DNA from: Adineta steineri
Lineage: Eukaryota > Rotifera > Eurotatoria > Adinetida > Adinetidae
Direction: 5' to 3'
Length of the DNA stretch: 64,000 bases
Assembly (NCBI GenBank): GCA_905250115.1
Contig: CAJNOI010000068.1
Location: forward strand, 96,637-160,636
Position numbers and translations under genes: made by a program
Part shown: piece after piece, positions 1-11,479 of the stretch
Position numbering within the stretch: the stretch's first letter is position 1
How the letters are laid out: every line of letters starts with the position of its first letter
Notes under the pieces: model-generated
What the model was told of the DNA's origin: nothing
Database searches by the model: none
What the model saw: only the letters and a program-made list of their open reading frames with translations

Positions 1-1540
1 ATCTATCCCTAAGAAATGATGGACGAATCAAATTTCGTGTGTAATATAGAATATCTTTATGCACGTTTAATGACTTATACAAACTAAATATTGACGTTAT
101 GAACAAAAACATACGTCAACACAAATGGATATAGCTGATGAAATTAGATCAATATCAAGTAAAGTTAAAAATAAATCAAAACGGGAATTTAAAAATTTCG
201 GAACACAACATAGATCAATAATAAATACATACACTTAAACAGCTAGCAAAAAATCCATCATTAATCATTACAAGACTAGATAAAGGAAGGAGGATTGTAA
301 TTATGAATCGTGTACAATACACTCAAAAGATTAGAAATGCTACCAAATGATACTTTATCGTTTAAAATGATTGATAACGATTCTACATACGATAACGAAA
401 ATAAATTAATGAACTTATAATTGAAATTGACAAAGAAGAAACCTATTACTGAACGAGAATACGATACTGCCAGACCAACAGGATCAAAGCAGATAAAGAA
501 TTATAGACTTCCAAAAATACATAAACAAAACCATCCATTACGACCAGTCACGTCAGAAACGTGAGATTTTCATACCTTATTGAACACGGCAACATCAGAA
601 GTCAATTTTTTCTTCAACAATAGAATGTATGTTCAGCATAATAGTGTTGCAGTGAGTGCATCTATTGCACCAGTTCTCGCTGACATATTTATGAATCATC
701 TAGAAATTTCATTAATAGACCAACTAAAATAAGAAGGATTCTATACATGGTACAGATACGTTGATGACACGTTTATTTTAATTGAATCAATTAAATTCAC
801 AGATGAAGTTGAAAAAAATAACTCATTATTATTCCTTGAAGTTAAAGTTAATCATTCACAAAACATGTTAAAATTTCGGTGCAACTATGTACCGTAAAGA
901 AACCTATACAGAACTTATGATCAGTTATTTATAATTTATCCCAATACAATTTAAAGAAGCAAATATAGTAAATATGATACAACGATTACTTAGAATATGT
1001 TCCATTCACAAAGCATTAGCATATAAATTTGAATACATTCGAAAAATGGCAATGGCTAATTCATTTTCATTAACATTTATCGAACAACATATAGCAAGAG
1101 GACTAGAAAAGTATCTACAATTACAACAGCAAAAGCACGAAGAAAAGATTAAGATAATAGGATGTGAAAAATAGAAGGTATACTTTGAATTACCATATAT
1201 TAAAGCGCAATCGAAGCATTAAAGAGGAATTTAAAATGTATTATCAGCAAATATAAACCAGCACTCACATTCACACCCACACCCTCAATAATAAAAATAG
1301 TAACGTATCGGCAATTACAATACATCTGCAAGAGAAAAATCATACAATTCATTGGATAAATACAAAAGTGGTATTAAATGGAAATGATCCACATAAACTA
1401 TTAGTTAAAGAATCTTTATTAATCAAACCTTTTGAACAGGGACTAAATAGGGCAACACATTCAGTTCAATTATACATCTACCCAAATGGAATACATAAAC
1501 AATGTCCAACCAGAATTAGAAATAAGGAATAAAAGAATCA
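1..1540 (+). pseudogene. Degenerate Penelope-like retroelement (RT remnant)
   Basis: Three-frame reading gives the conserved blocks of a Penelope-like reverse transcriptase in order, broken by stops and frameshifts. Near 260-310 is an ITRLDKGRRIVIM-type block. Near 490-560 is the YRLPKIHKQNHPLRPV block. Near 630-700 is a motif-B-like stretch (SASIAPVLADIFM). Near 751-768 is the catalytic block RYVDDTF. At 974-1174 is the thumb-type open stretch (IHKALAYKFEYIRKMAMANSF and following). At 1310-1540 is a tail, HTIHWINTKVV then KESLLI, like the region following a GIY-YIG endonuclease in this family. The palm segment with the FDVNSLFT-type motif is missing between about 560 and 600, so the copy is internally deleted and dead. 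A truncated 5' end outside the window is possible. Confidence 0.8.
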
Positions 1541-2499
1541 AATATAATATACATATATATATCAAACACGTGAAAACTATATCTTTTTTTTATCTCTCTT
1601 CTATATTTTATGTAGATAAGCTCTTGCTATTATATTACTAGTCATTTCATCTGTCTCTCGCTCTTCTTATTTTTTCATGTAAACTGTCACACTATTTTCT
1701 CACTGTAGGAATATTAACAAATTCAATGAAATGTAGTTCATTTTAAACAACTGTAAATCTTAATAATGATCTTCTAAAAGATCGAAACGTTAAACAACTA
1801 TTTTAATTTTTAATAGTCAAAATATGCCGTGTCTTTACGTTCCATTTTTCAAACATTTATTATGTATGATTAGTTATAAGTATAAACCTTTGTAAATAGA
1901 TCAAACGATAATGGATGTTACGTTTCTGGATTCAACTTTTCGGTCTCTTTCGATTTAAAAGTGAATGTGGTCACTTTACAGTGACCCTCGAAATATATAT
2001 GTATCTATAATAATACTGCTATGAAAATCAGTACATTTTCAACATAAAGACAATTTATTCAAGTTTTTCACAGAATACGTCTGCCACTGGCGAAAGTAAC
2101 AATACAAAAAAAAGAAAGAAAACTGTCTTGATGTTACGAATCAATACTAAAAGAACAGTAATGATTGATAGATGATATTAATTTATTGATGTTGTTCATC
2201 GAACTATTTTTTCTAATATGTAACGAGTAGATAAGCTTTGTTTAATTAATTTACGACGAATCTAGACGTTTCCGGAGATTAAATGAGTGAATTTGTTTAA
2301 TGATATGTTTAACCAAGGTCAACGAATATATTTCTTCAAGTATAAGTTTTTTAAAACGCTATGCTACTGTTAATACTTAATAAAGATTTGTGATAAATAC
2401 GTACCATCTTTGTACCAATGCATTTGATAATAATTCATAGCAAATAAATGTAAATAATATCATCTTTTATTATAAGAATCATGCTACCATTGAATGCGT
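1541..2499. other. Spacer between two retroelement remnants
   Basis: No gene is visible. A short stretch near 1770-1800 reads as LLKDRNVKQLF, which may belong to the retroelement relics on either side, but it is too short to classify. The rest is AT-rich sequence. Confidence 0.4.
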
Positions 2500-3330
2500 T
2501 TAATCGGATGTTAACAAATACTCCATCATATTAGATGATATTGATATCCATTCAATTCTATTGTATGCTTCTGAATAGGTAGTTTCTTCATATTTAAGGC
2601 TGTCCATCGAACTAAATAATGGGATACAAATGAAGAGTGTACGAGGTAAATCTAATTCTATTTCTGACATTGATGTCTATCATACAACACGTCAAGCTTG
2701 TATTATTTGGTTTTCTGTAGCACAATAGGTGTATTGATTATATCAATCTCATTACATGTATCACTAATAAGTTGAGAATATTGAATATATCATCGTCTTC
2801 ATAGTCTATAATATGATTCTATTTTTGAATATCAACTATTAATTCTTTTGATAAAGACATCGATGTTTTGATTTTTCGTAAAAATCCAAAAGACATCGTC
2901 GACGTAACGTTCTAATGCCGGTTTATTAGTCGAAATTTTATCTTATTTAATTTCGAAATTAGTCACAAAGATGTTTGTTAATACTGGCCCTAGAGGTGAT
3001 CCCATTGCTATTCCGTCGCACTGTATATACATTTGATACATGAAACGAATATGTTTGTCACAAGCAGTAATCTGAAAAATTTCCTTCATTAATTCGTCAT
3101 GATTAAAAGATATTGATGGTAGCCCTTGTTTTTAAAACACCATATTCAATGTTGTGTCAATCGCTTCATAGTCAGAAACTTTGGTATAAAAAGACTATTA
3201 ACGTCAAAACGGATCATAATTTGATTTTTGCTATTAATTATTTGGTATGTTTTCTTAATAAAATAAGATAAATCACGTACATGAGGGAAAAATTAACTTA
3301 ATGGATTATCTTTAATTAGTTCAACCCGAT
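2500..3330 (-). pseudogene. Degenerate Penelope-like RT on the minus strand
   Basis: The complement reads, from high to low coordinate: FDVNSLF (about 3200), a frameshift, DYEAIDTTLNMVF, then PSISFNHDELMKEIFQITAC, then MYIQCDGIAMGSPLGPVLTN, and then ALERYVDDVFWIF near 2890-2930. These are the palm motifs of a Penelope-like reverse transcriptase, with catalytic YVDD. At least one frameshift and several stops (one directly after the NIFVTNFEIK segment) make it inactive. It is better preserved in the palm than the copy at 1-1540, which has lost that part, and it lies on the opposite strand, so they are separate insertions. Confidence 0.8.
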
Positions 3331-4336
3331 ATCTGAATAATTATAATTTTGTGAATTTTACATTGACTATACATAATAATTATAAATGAAGTAGAATGAA
3401 TCTGTTAAATATAATTGGTGCTGTTTGAAATGTTTTTCTTCTTGACAAATATAACTGATACGTTCCAATAACTATATCCATTCTGTAATAAATATAAATA
3501 AAGATATTAGAGTGATATCAAAATTTTTAATATTAAGTTCACTATCTATCTTCAAGCTAATGAACTTAGTGTTGTTATGAATAAAGGTAGAAATGGCGAG
3601 AATATATGTTGAATCAATATAATACCCGAATATCTCAAACCGAGTATAGACTTTTAGAAAGTACGCGTTCTAATCAGACACTTTTATCGAGCGTCCCACT
3701 TTTCACATAGAAACTATTGTGACAATTTCTCACATGATAATTCAATAGCAAAAAATAATATTTTGTTATTCATATTACTGGTTTATAAGCTTACAAAAAC
3801 GTTCATTTCTTTTCTTGAATTATTTCTAAATTATTCGAAAAAATATTGAATATAAAACAAGTATCTATTTTCTTCGATATGAAATGAACACGTGGAGTCG
3901 GCACATGTATATTAGTAAGTTCACTCTACAAATCTTCTTTTTCTTCTCCATGTGACTACGTATATATTCTTTTCTAATCTTAGTTATATTGGATTTTTTA
4001 AGAAATAATTGTTCTCTATAGTGGTGATGTACTTTATATCGCTATACCAGACATTCGTTAGATATGCATTTTTTATTTAATATTTTATTTTCTAAGAAAC
4101 AAACGAGCTACATAGTATGTAAAAATAGATCGATCAATAAAAATCCGTTTTGTCTTCATCACACATTAAAAAAATTAATAGTTATCATCTATCAAATAGA
4201 AATAACTGACTTTATTATTTGGAAACTGTTTTGCAAATAAATAATCGAGTTTTATTACTACATTGTTTATGTAATTTTGCTATTCAAATATAAGATAAAG
4301 ATAAGTATCTGTATACGTTCCCAATGAATATCTATA
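3331..4336. other. Gene-free AT-rich spacer
   Basis: No open frame longer than background and no recognisable relic. It lies 3' of the minus-strand K+ channel gene and should hold its 3' UTR. Confidence 0.4.
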
Positions 4337-6076
4337 TTATATTGTGCCTTTTTCAAGTAAAACATGTAATGTTTTTTGTAAATTACATATATTACGATTC
4401 ATACTAAACAGTTCTTCTTTAATTTCTTTTACTTCATTTTTGAATGCCATCATTTGTTCAATTGCTTCTTTTGCCTGAATATTAGTATTTTGCTGTAAAG
4501 CCATTAATTCAATAAAACCTACACATTGATCATCTAGATTTCGTTGTTCTTGTCTAATTTTTTGAAAATGATGTATTGATCCAAATAATTTTCGATGCGC
4601 TTGAAAGTATTGAAAGGATTTATGTTTATTTTGTCGTTTTAAATACCAGACTTTTATTGCAAATTTTATTACATTTGCTGCGTAGTTTCTACGATTCCTA
4701 ATTAATTTAGTGTTCAATACAAAGGTATGAACATATTTTTCATCTCTAGTTAAGAGAAGTTTTTGTGCAATAATAGCAATAAGAAGAGCAGATAATATAA
4801 GACCAAACAAACCAATTAATGCAGCAATACCTAATAATCATCATATATCGATATAAATTTAAAATATTTAAAAAAATAAATTAACTATATTTAACATACT
4901 TCGTCCACAATATGTTGTTGGATACAGATCTCCGTAACCTGTAATAATATAATTTAAGATTAATATTTTTATCAAAAGTTTTCTTTATATAAACATACCA
5001 ACAGTAGTAAATGTTATAATAAAAAGCCACATAGCATCAGAAAAAGACATATGTTCTCTTGTGATTTTATAATCACATGCACGTAAAGACCAACTTCCAA
5101 TAAGAAATCCAGTGATACAAAATGTGAACAAACATCGTGTTGGCCATTGTTCAAGATAAGTTTTTATAAGGAAATATAAATCAACTGGTACATGATTGAG
5201 ATATCCAAATGATCGTAATGTTATATCGCGAACTAAATGTGAATGTAACATGATGCAACGACCAACGAGATATAAACGTAAAAACACTATTGATATAAAA
5301 CTTATTATTTTTAAGAGAATAAAGATAATAAACTTACTTGGCAGACCAAGTCCAACATCAATTGCTGTATATGATAGAGAATAAGAATTTGATTCAGACG
5401 AATTTGAATTGATTGTTTCAGGATTTAATTTCGGATAAAATCGAGGTATAGGATGAATCGCACAAATTAATATCTCAATTATAATTAACAATATTTTCTT
5501 TGATGTCATTGCAATACTCCACTTTTCAAGTGAGTTTCGATAAGAATAAAGAGTTATATCTAAATGATGGTAATATAAGATAAGAACCAGAAGAATAGCC
5601 GTAGTAAATGTAATTATTAATTTAATAAACCAACTAACTTTTGAATCTTTATCATAGATATGAGTAAAATTTAATTCATTTTCAATGATCATAAGAAGAA
5701 TACCCAAAGTACCCAAAAAACACATCATATTACTTACTAATGCACTAGAACAAAAAACTAAAATGAAAGATAAATTATCTATAAATATTACTTACAGTCG
5801 AACATAATAGTATTCTCTCACACATAGTCGTCGTCTAAGATAATTTTGTGAAATTTTTTTAACTGTTACTTGTTGTCGTTTAGGTATATGAGCATGTTCA
5901 TATTGATTGTCTGTTAATTGAGTAGGAGACGTCAGTGGATTTGAATTAGGAGTTATATGAATTATCGTCGGTAATGATAGGATCTGAGTATCTAAGTTTG
6001 TATCATTGATAATTGAAGAAGTACAAGTTGTAAGATTATTGTTGGTTAACGAATAAGAATTTTCGTCCGAAGTCAT
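4337..6076 (-). CDS. Small-conductance Ca2+-activated K+ channel (SK-like), five exons
   Basis: Exons: 6076-5796, 5744-5338, 5286-4999, 4938-4900, 4830-4337; joined length 1509 nt, 502 aa. The introns are 51-69 bp with GT-AG ends. The 51-bp intron 5337-5287 is open in frame and hides between DVGLGLP and MFLRLYLVGR. The product should form K+-selective channels in the plasma membrane, gated by calmodulin. Seen: a ~93-residue polar N-terminus; S1-S5 with the SK-type ICAIHPIP and FLRLYLVGR segments; pore TTVGYGDLYP at about residues 324-333, split by intron 3; S6 (ALIGLFGLILSALLIAIIAQ); then a helical calmodulin-binding region from about 370 (VHTFVLNTKL, AANVIKFAIKVW, LFGSIHHFQKIRQEQRNLDD). The start is the first ATG of the upstream open exon. 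Length is near the lower end for metazoan SK channels. The family call is firm. Confidence 0.93.
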
Positions 6077-7879
6077 CGAAAATTCGTTCAGTATGTAATA
6101 AATATTAGTTTATAAAAAAAGTTATGTCAAGACAGGAAAAGACTCCATGACTAAGATTGTTAATTGTGATTTACTTTGTAAATGTATATTTATAAAGAAA
6201 AAGTACTATGCTTCATTACATTGATATTGTAAAATCTATAATAGTTAAAAAGATAAAGATATTATTTTATCAACTTTTTTTGATATATATATTTGATTAT
6301 ATCTTTCAATGTGAAAAAAATTTTAATTCTAACAAATTAAGATTTGATGAGCAATTAATATAAAATAGTAAATAGAATGTAGCGATACAGGTAAAAATAA
6401 TTAAAAAAACAGTACCTTCTTCCTCTTCACTATAACTCACACAAAAAGTAGCTGCGTAAAATATTTTTTTCATATAATTATGAGACGTACGCATATTCGC
6501 TTATTAATAGAAAGAAAAAAAAATACACTAATGACCAATTTATAAATGATAATTCACGTGATAAATGACTAAAATATACGGTTATGAAGCAAATATATAA
6601 TATTTACGTTGATAGGCTTTAACAAAAAATAGGATTATTTACATCGAACATGTGCTTACTCTATATCTTTTTTTTGTAAACAAATACAGATATCATTCTG
6701 ATGTTAGAGCATAATGAAATATTCGTTATAAATTCAACTAAAACAACAGTACTATTCGGAAAATTAATCATAAGAAGGGAAAAAAGTCTTTGAGCAACGA
6801 TAAATATAAACTATATGTACAAATATTCTTTTCAATATAGTTATACGTGCTTCTACATTACAATGAAGTAAGTGACATACGAGTGCTCAATAATTCTTCT
6901 CTTAAGATAATTCATAGAATAGTTCTAATGAATACTTTTATTCAGTACAACAGTATATTCTCATATGAATAACCTTGAAAATATCTTCGTGAATTATTAG
7001 GCAAGAAATTTAATATCAGTGATTACAACGTTTATTTTTAAATGAAAACAAATCTTCATAGTGATCTGGGATATAATAAATAAAAAAAACATGGTCTATA
7101 GTTGTCCTTGTACGTTGCAACGAGTATTATCATCAGGAATGATAGAATATTATGCAATGTTATGCGTATATGTTACGAATTAACTTGTTCTGAAAAAACA
7201 AACAAACATAAGTGTCGTGATCAAGAATCTAAATACTTTAACTTTTGATATTTGTTTTTTTTTTCTTTCTCTCTCTTATATACTTCAAGGTCATAAATAT
7301 TAAGAACCATGTTCTTTTTCGTTCTGCTTTTTTCTAAATATTATGAAGTAAAAATGAAAATTATGCTTGTTGCCTTTTTTTTCACTATCATTTATTCAGT
7401 AGTACTTTCCTTCAACTGTCATACTGCGTTACTTAAAATATTTGCCCACCAAAATAATATTATTTTCACATTAAAAATCAATATAAATCGATTTAGCAAG
7501 TTAAAATATTTTTATTTACCACCTATGTTATGGTACAATAAGTGATAAATGATTACCATAAAGTCTTAAATACAAATAACGATATATATGACATCACATA
7601 TTAATATTTAATTATTCTTATTTGACTCGATCGTACTAGATGAATCATATATATATATATATATATAAAGCTTTGAATGAATTATGATAGTACATTGATG
7701 TTATATAAAGGTAAAGTATAAAAACAACTTTATGTAATTCTAGTCAATAATAGAGAAAGAAAGTTTTATATGACAGCTGTTACTCAACGAACTTTCGTTC
7801 TTTTTAGATATCGAAATCAATTCCTTTTACTTTTTTATTTATTTTTCTTTCATACAAGTAACATCAAATACTCTTCTGA
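6077..7879. other. Divergent intergenic region with (TA)n
   Basis: Lies between the 5' ends of the SK channel gene (-) and the multi-pass protein gene (+), so it should hold both promoters. A pure (AT) run occupies 7647-7667. Small open frames at 6306-6494 (-) and 7309-7545 (+) have no recognisable features. No gene is supported. Confidence 0.5.
7647..7667. repeat. (AT)n microsatellite
   Basis: Uninterrupted alternating AT, 21 bases, about 210 bases upstream of the next ATG. Confidence 0.9.
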
Positions 7880-10543
7880 ATGAGTAGTAACATTCAATTG
7901 TTTATTTATTTTTTATTTCTATTATTTATATATAATTTAAATGGTGAGTTTACTCCAAATACAGCTGATTTTAATTCATATGGTGTAAAAATTGCAATGA
8001 ACGAATTTGTTTTCATTGAAGTTCACAATGATTATGATCCACCAGTATTTCTCATTCAATTTGCGCCTTATAATTATGTATCATCATTCTCACAATGTTT
8101 TATTAGTTTTCCAAATGCTCTCAATCATTATATTTATACTGTAACTATTGCTAAAAATCAAACACAATTTTTTTTTGCTGGTGAACTGATTAATGATAGA
8201 AATGGTACATTTGTTGGTGTAGGAATATATAATAATCTATCGACAACATGTAATACTAAATATTCTTTTTCTCTACAATATTTTTATAACTACGAACATC
8301 AAGATTATTATATTATTGATGTTGAATCTAAAGGTCGTTTTGCTTATGGTTTTTCAAATACATTTATGTTTATTTTTGATTCACATAATACTTCTGTATT
8401 AAATCTATGGAATGCAAATGAAACATGGCCACATAATACATTTATACCTCATGCTATTGATTTAGCTGATACATATGGTGTTATTGCAGGTTTTATTCAT
8501 AATCCTACGAATACAACAGCAGCAGTCTATTTACCAATGATTTATTTAATTAATTTTAATTCATCAAATAATCGTCCAATTATTGTTGATCAGTATGAAC
8601 CTAATGGTACTATTGGTACATGGCAATATTTATTAATAAATTCAGATGCTGATACATATGCTGCTAAATATGATATGTCTGTTAGTATAAATGAATATGG
8701 AAATATTTTAGTTGGAATGCAATTTATTAATCGAGTTTTTCTATTTTCTGTAAATAGAATAAATATAAATAAATTAAATTTTCTTAGTAGAAATACAAAT
8801 GGTAGATCAATTGGAAATGGAAAAAGTGTTGCTTGGTTAGATAATGGCATAGCTGCTATTATAGTTAATACTTATTCACTTACTTATGAATGGTCATCAT
8901 CTGAAATCTATTTGTTTGATATTAAAAATGATGGTTATAATTCCAATAGTACTCCTTTATCAATTTTTCCAAATAGGCATCAAACAGTACCATTAAGTCT
9001 TAGTTTAGTGTTTATAAATATTGTTTCATCACCGTCGTCATTAGCTCTACTTGATAATTTAGGAAATGTACTTATAGTTAATCCAACACCAAGCGGATAT
9101 TTTCCAACTGTTAAAGATACAGGATCAATGCCTATATTTACCGTACCTCATATATGTTTGCCAGGTACTTATAAAAATCGAAGTGGAATTCATGATTGTA
9201 TTTTATGTCCAACGGGTACAAAAAATCCTGGTAATTCTAGTTTACAATGTATTTCATGTTTATCAGGATCATTCTGTCCACTTGGTTCAGTTAATGATGT
9301 ATCACATTCAGCATTAGAAACAATCATGCAAGCAACTGCATATCCGACATCACCAGAAAGTACAATATTCGATGAAATTCTTATTCAAAACATGTTTAAT
9401 ATTGGCTCAGGTCATTGTTTACTTGTATCACCTTTATTTTGGACATTAATTGTCGCAGGTGTAGCGATTATTATCATTATTATAATGGTTGTATTAAAAA
9501 ATTGTGTAAATCATCCACGAAGTCAAAGAATACGAAATATATTAAAATGGTTTTTTAAACATACGGATTTAATTGGTGAAGGTGAATTATGGTTTGGTGG
9601 TTTAGCATCATTTGCTGTTATTGTTTTAGTTAGTTTTGCATATTCATTTAGTAATAATTTTTTAAAACAATATCCAATCGAAACTTCATCAGACTCACAT
9701 TTTGCATGTGATTTATCATTACGAAATGCAAAATTTCAAACAAATATACAATCATTATCTATTCCTGTAAAAGAAGGTGTACAAAAAATGTTTGATTTAT
9801 TAGATAATCAAACATTTTATTTAAATATTGAATTTGTAAATACATTAATTGATTGTGATGTTATATCATTACAAGCTTTATTTGGAACAAAATGGTCTCC
9901 GATCCGTTGGATAAATTGTACGAATCAAAATTCTATTCTATCATTATCTATACAACTTCCTTATCATCATATATCTGTACAAGTTCTTTTAGCTGATACA
10001 CAAACGATTGGAGGTTTACGAATCGGTTTATCTGCAGCGGGTGAAGATATTGAACCTTATGATTTAGAAGATTTAAATTTTTATCAATCATTTTTTAAAC
10101 AAGGAGAAACTTTAGGACAGAATTTACCGATTACTCTCGATATAACAAAAGTAATCAATGAAACAAATGCAATGATTGGTGAAGAATCAAATTTTGATGG
10201 AATATTTATTCCAACATTTGTGGTCGATATAAATAGTTTATTTTTAACACAAGATCAATATGTTCGTTCAACATCAACATTAACAACGTTAACTATTGTT
10301 ATTAGTGAAACACCATATTATGTAAAAAATTTACAACAACCAATTGCAAAACGATCGGAAATTATTTTTCATAATATTTTATTTACAATTGTTTGTTTGG
10401 AAATTTTTGGTCTTCTATTTTTATTATATAAACTTTTTTTCAGACCATTACTTAATCTATGTCTTCCTCAATATACAACGAAGAATAACAAAAAAAAATT
10501 ACATCATGAACCAGAAATAACTGATATGTCATGTGCTTTCTAA
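7880..10543 (+). CDS. Multi-pass membrane protein with Cys-rich GCC2/GCC3-like ectodomain
   Basis: Single exon, 887 aa; the first ATG is followed at once by a hydrophobic signal peptide (about residues 5-22). A long N-glycosylation-rich ectodomain (many N-x-S/T) with beta-propeller-like spacing precedes a cysteine block at about 423-472 (ICLPGTY, CILCPTGTKNPGNSS, CISC, FCPLG). This resembles the GCC2/GCC3 (ephrin-receptor-like) module. Membrane segments are at about 517-541 and 571-590. A second large loop follows, then a last membrane helix at about 828-854 and a short basic tail ending 33 residues later. No catalytic motif is visible. It looks like an orphan surface protein; I believe similar proteins are expanded in bdelloids, but that is recollection, not shown here. 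The lack of introns contrasts with most neighbours and may point to a retroposed origin (inference). Confidence 0.85.
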   Translation: MSSNIQLFIYFLFLLFIYNLNGEFTPNTADFNSYGVKIAMNEFVFIEVHNDYDPPVFLIQFAPYNYVSSFSQCFISFPNALNHYIYTVTIAKNQTQFFFAGELINDRNGTFVGVGIYNNLSTTCNTKYSFSLQYFYNYEHQDYYIIDVESKGRFAYGFSNTFMFIFDSHNTSVLNLWNANETWPHNTFIPHAIDLADTYGVIAGFIHNPTNTTAAVYLPMIYLINFNSSNNRPIIVDQYEPNGTIGTWQYLLINSDADTYAAKYDMSVSINEYGNILVGMQFINRVFLFSVNRININKLNFLSRNTNGRSIGNGKSVAWLDNGIAAIIVNTYSLTYEWSSSEIYLFDIKNDGYNSNSTPLSIFPNRHQTVPLSLSLVFINIVSSPSSLALLDNLGNVLIVNPTPSGYFPTVKDTGSMPIFTVPHICLPGTYKNRSGIHDCILCPTGTKNPGNSSLQCISCLSGSFCPLGSVNDVSHSALETIMQATAYPTSPESTIFDEILIQNMFNIGSGHCLLVSPLFWTLIVAGVAIIIIIIMVVLKNCVNHPRSQRIRNILKWFFKHTDLIGEGELWFGGLASFAVIVLVSFAYSFSNNFLKQYPIETSSDSHFACDLSLRNAKFQTNIQSLSIPVKEGVQKMFDLLDNQTFYLNIEFVNTLIDCDVISLQALFGTKWSPIRWINCTNQNSILSLSIQLPYHHISVQVLLADTQTIGGLRIGLSAAGEDIEPYDLEDLNFYQSFFKQGETLGQNLPITLDITKVINETNAMIGEESNFDGIFIPTFVVDINSLFLTQDQYVRSTSTLTTLTIVISETPYYVKNLQQPIAKRSEIIFHNILFTIVCLEIFGLLFLLYKLFFRPLLNLCLPQYTTKNNKKKLHHEPEITDMSCAF

Positions 10544-11479
10544 AAGATTTTAACATACTTGCATATTCAAATATTATAGTTAAATAAATTTATTCTGAAA
10601 TAATCAACTTTTTTTTTAATTAGATGATCAAATATGATTTATGATTATGTAATGTTATAGTAAAAGGATCGTTTTCTATACTTTAGTTAACATTGATATT
10701 CAGATGACAGCATATTGACTAATAGTAAGTGAATCGATATACAAGCTGTACAAGCAATTATTGTCATTCGATATATATATATCATCATTAGCATTGAAGA
10801 ACGATAGAACGAAGCAGAAGGTAATCATGAACAGAAGAATGTTAATAAAAATTACCACGTTATAGAAACTGGAACTTATATCCATAATTGTGTAATAAAA
10901 AAAGATAAATGTGTCTTTTATAGCTTGACATATGTACTTTATTCTAATAGAATGCAAACTACTTCACATAATTAAGAAATAAAATTATGTGAGAATATTT
11001 CTGAATAGATTAATTTTAGTCAACGGATTACTTTATAAAGAAAAATAATAAATCAATTGATTTATAGTACTAAAAATTTCTTATGTTTTTCATTTTAATC
11101 TTCGATAAGTCTTGTAAATACAAAGTCAATTATTTAATTTCTTTTTTTTTCTTACATATCACGCATGTCTTTAATTGGAGGGAACAGAAGTTAATCGACA
11201 GTAGCGATATTTAGTTCGCTTGACAGAGCCAATCGGAATACATATTTTATGATGATAGTTGAGGAAATCTTTTACGATACAGAACAGAAAAGAAAAGAAA
11301 TGCCTTTGAGTCATCTTTCTCTCGTCTAAATATTAGAAAAAAAAGAACTACATATTTCACCAACATCTATAAAACAAGCTTCGTAACAAAAAAGAAGAGA
11401 ACGAACGTAAATATTTTTCTTCCTGAATATATAGTAATATCACGAGAAAGAAAAAGTTGTGAACTACTTCAGTAGAATA
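10544..11479. other. Intergenic region
   Basis: Contains an AATAAA-like signal shortly after the preceding stop (near 10583) and AT-rich sequence. The open frame 10700-10957 (-) is hydrophobic but not convincing. No gene supported. Confidence 0.4.

Noticed and set aside
6306..6494. Minus-strand 62-codon hydrophobic ORF upstream of the SK channel
   Set aside because: No splice link to the channel, no homologous feature of SK N-termini, composition typical of AT-rich DNA.
7309..7545. Plus-strand 78-codon ORF with signal-like start
   Set aside because: Phe/Ile/Lys/Asn-rich as expected from random AT-rich sequence; no domain or conserved pattern.
11459..11479. Earlier GTG start for the rhomboid gene
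   Set aside because: A nuclear animal gene would use ATG; the in-frame ATG at 11480 keeps the whole rhomboid core.
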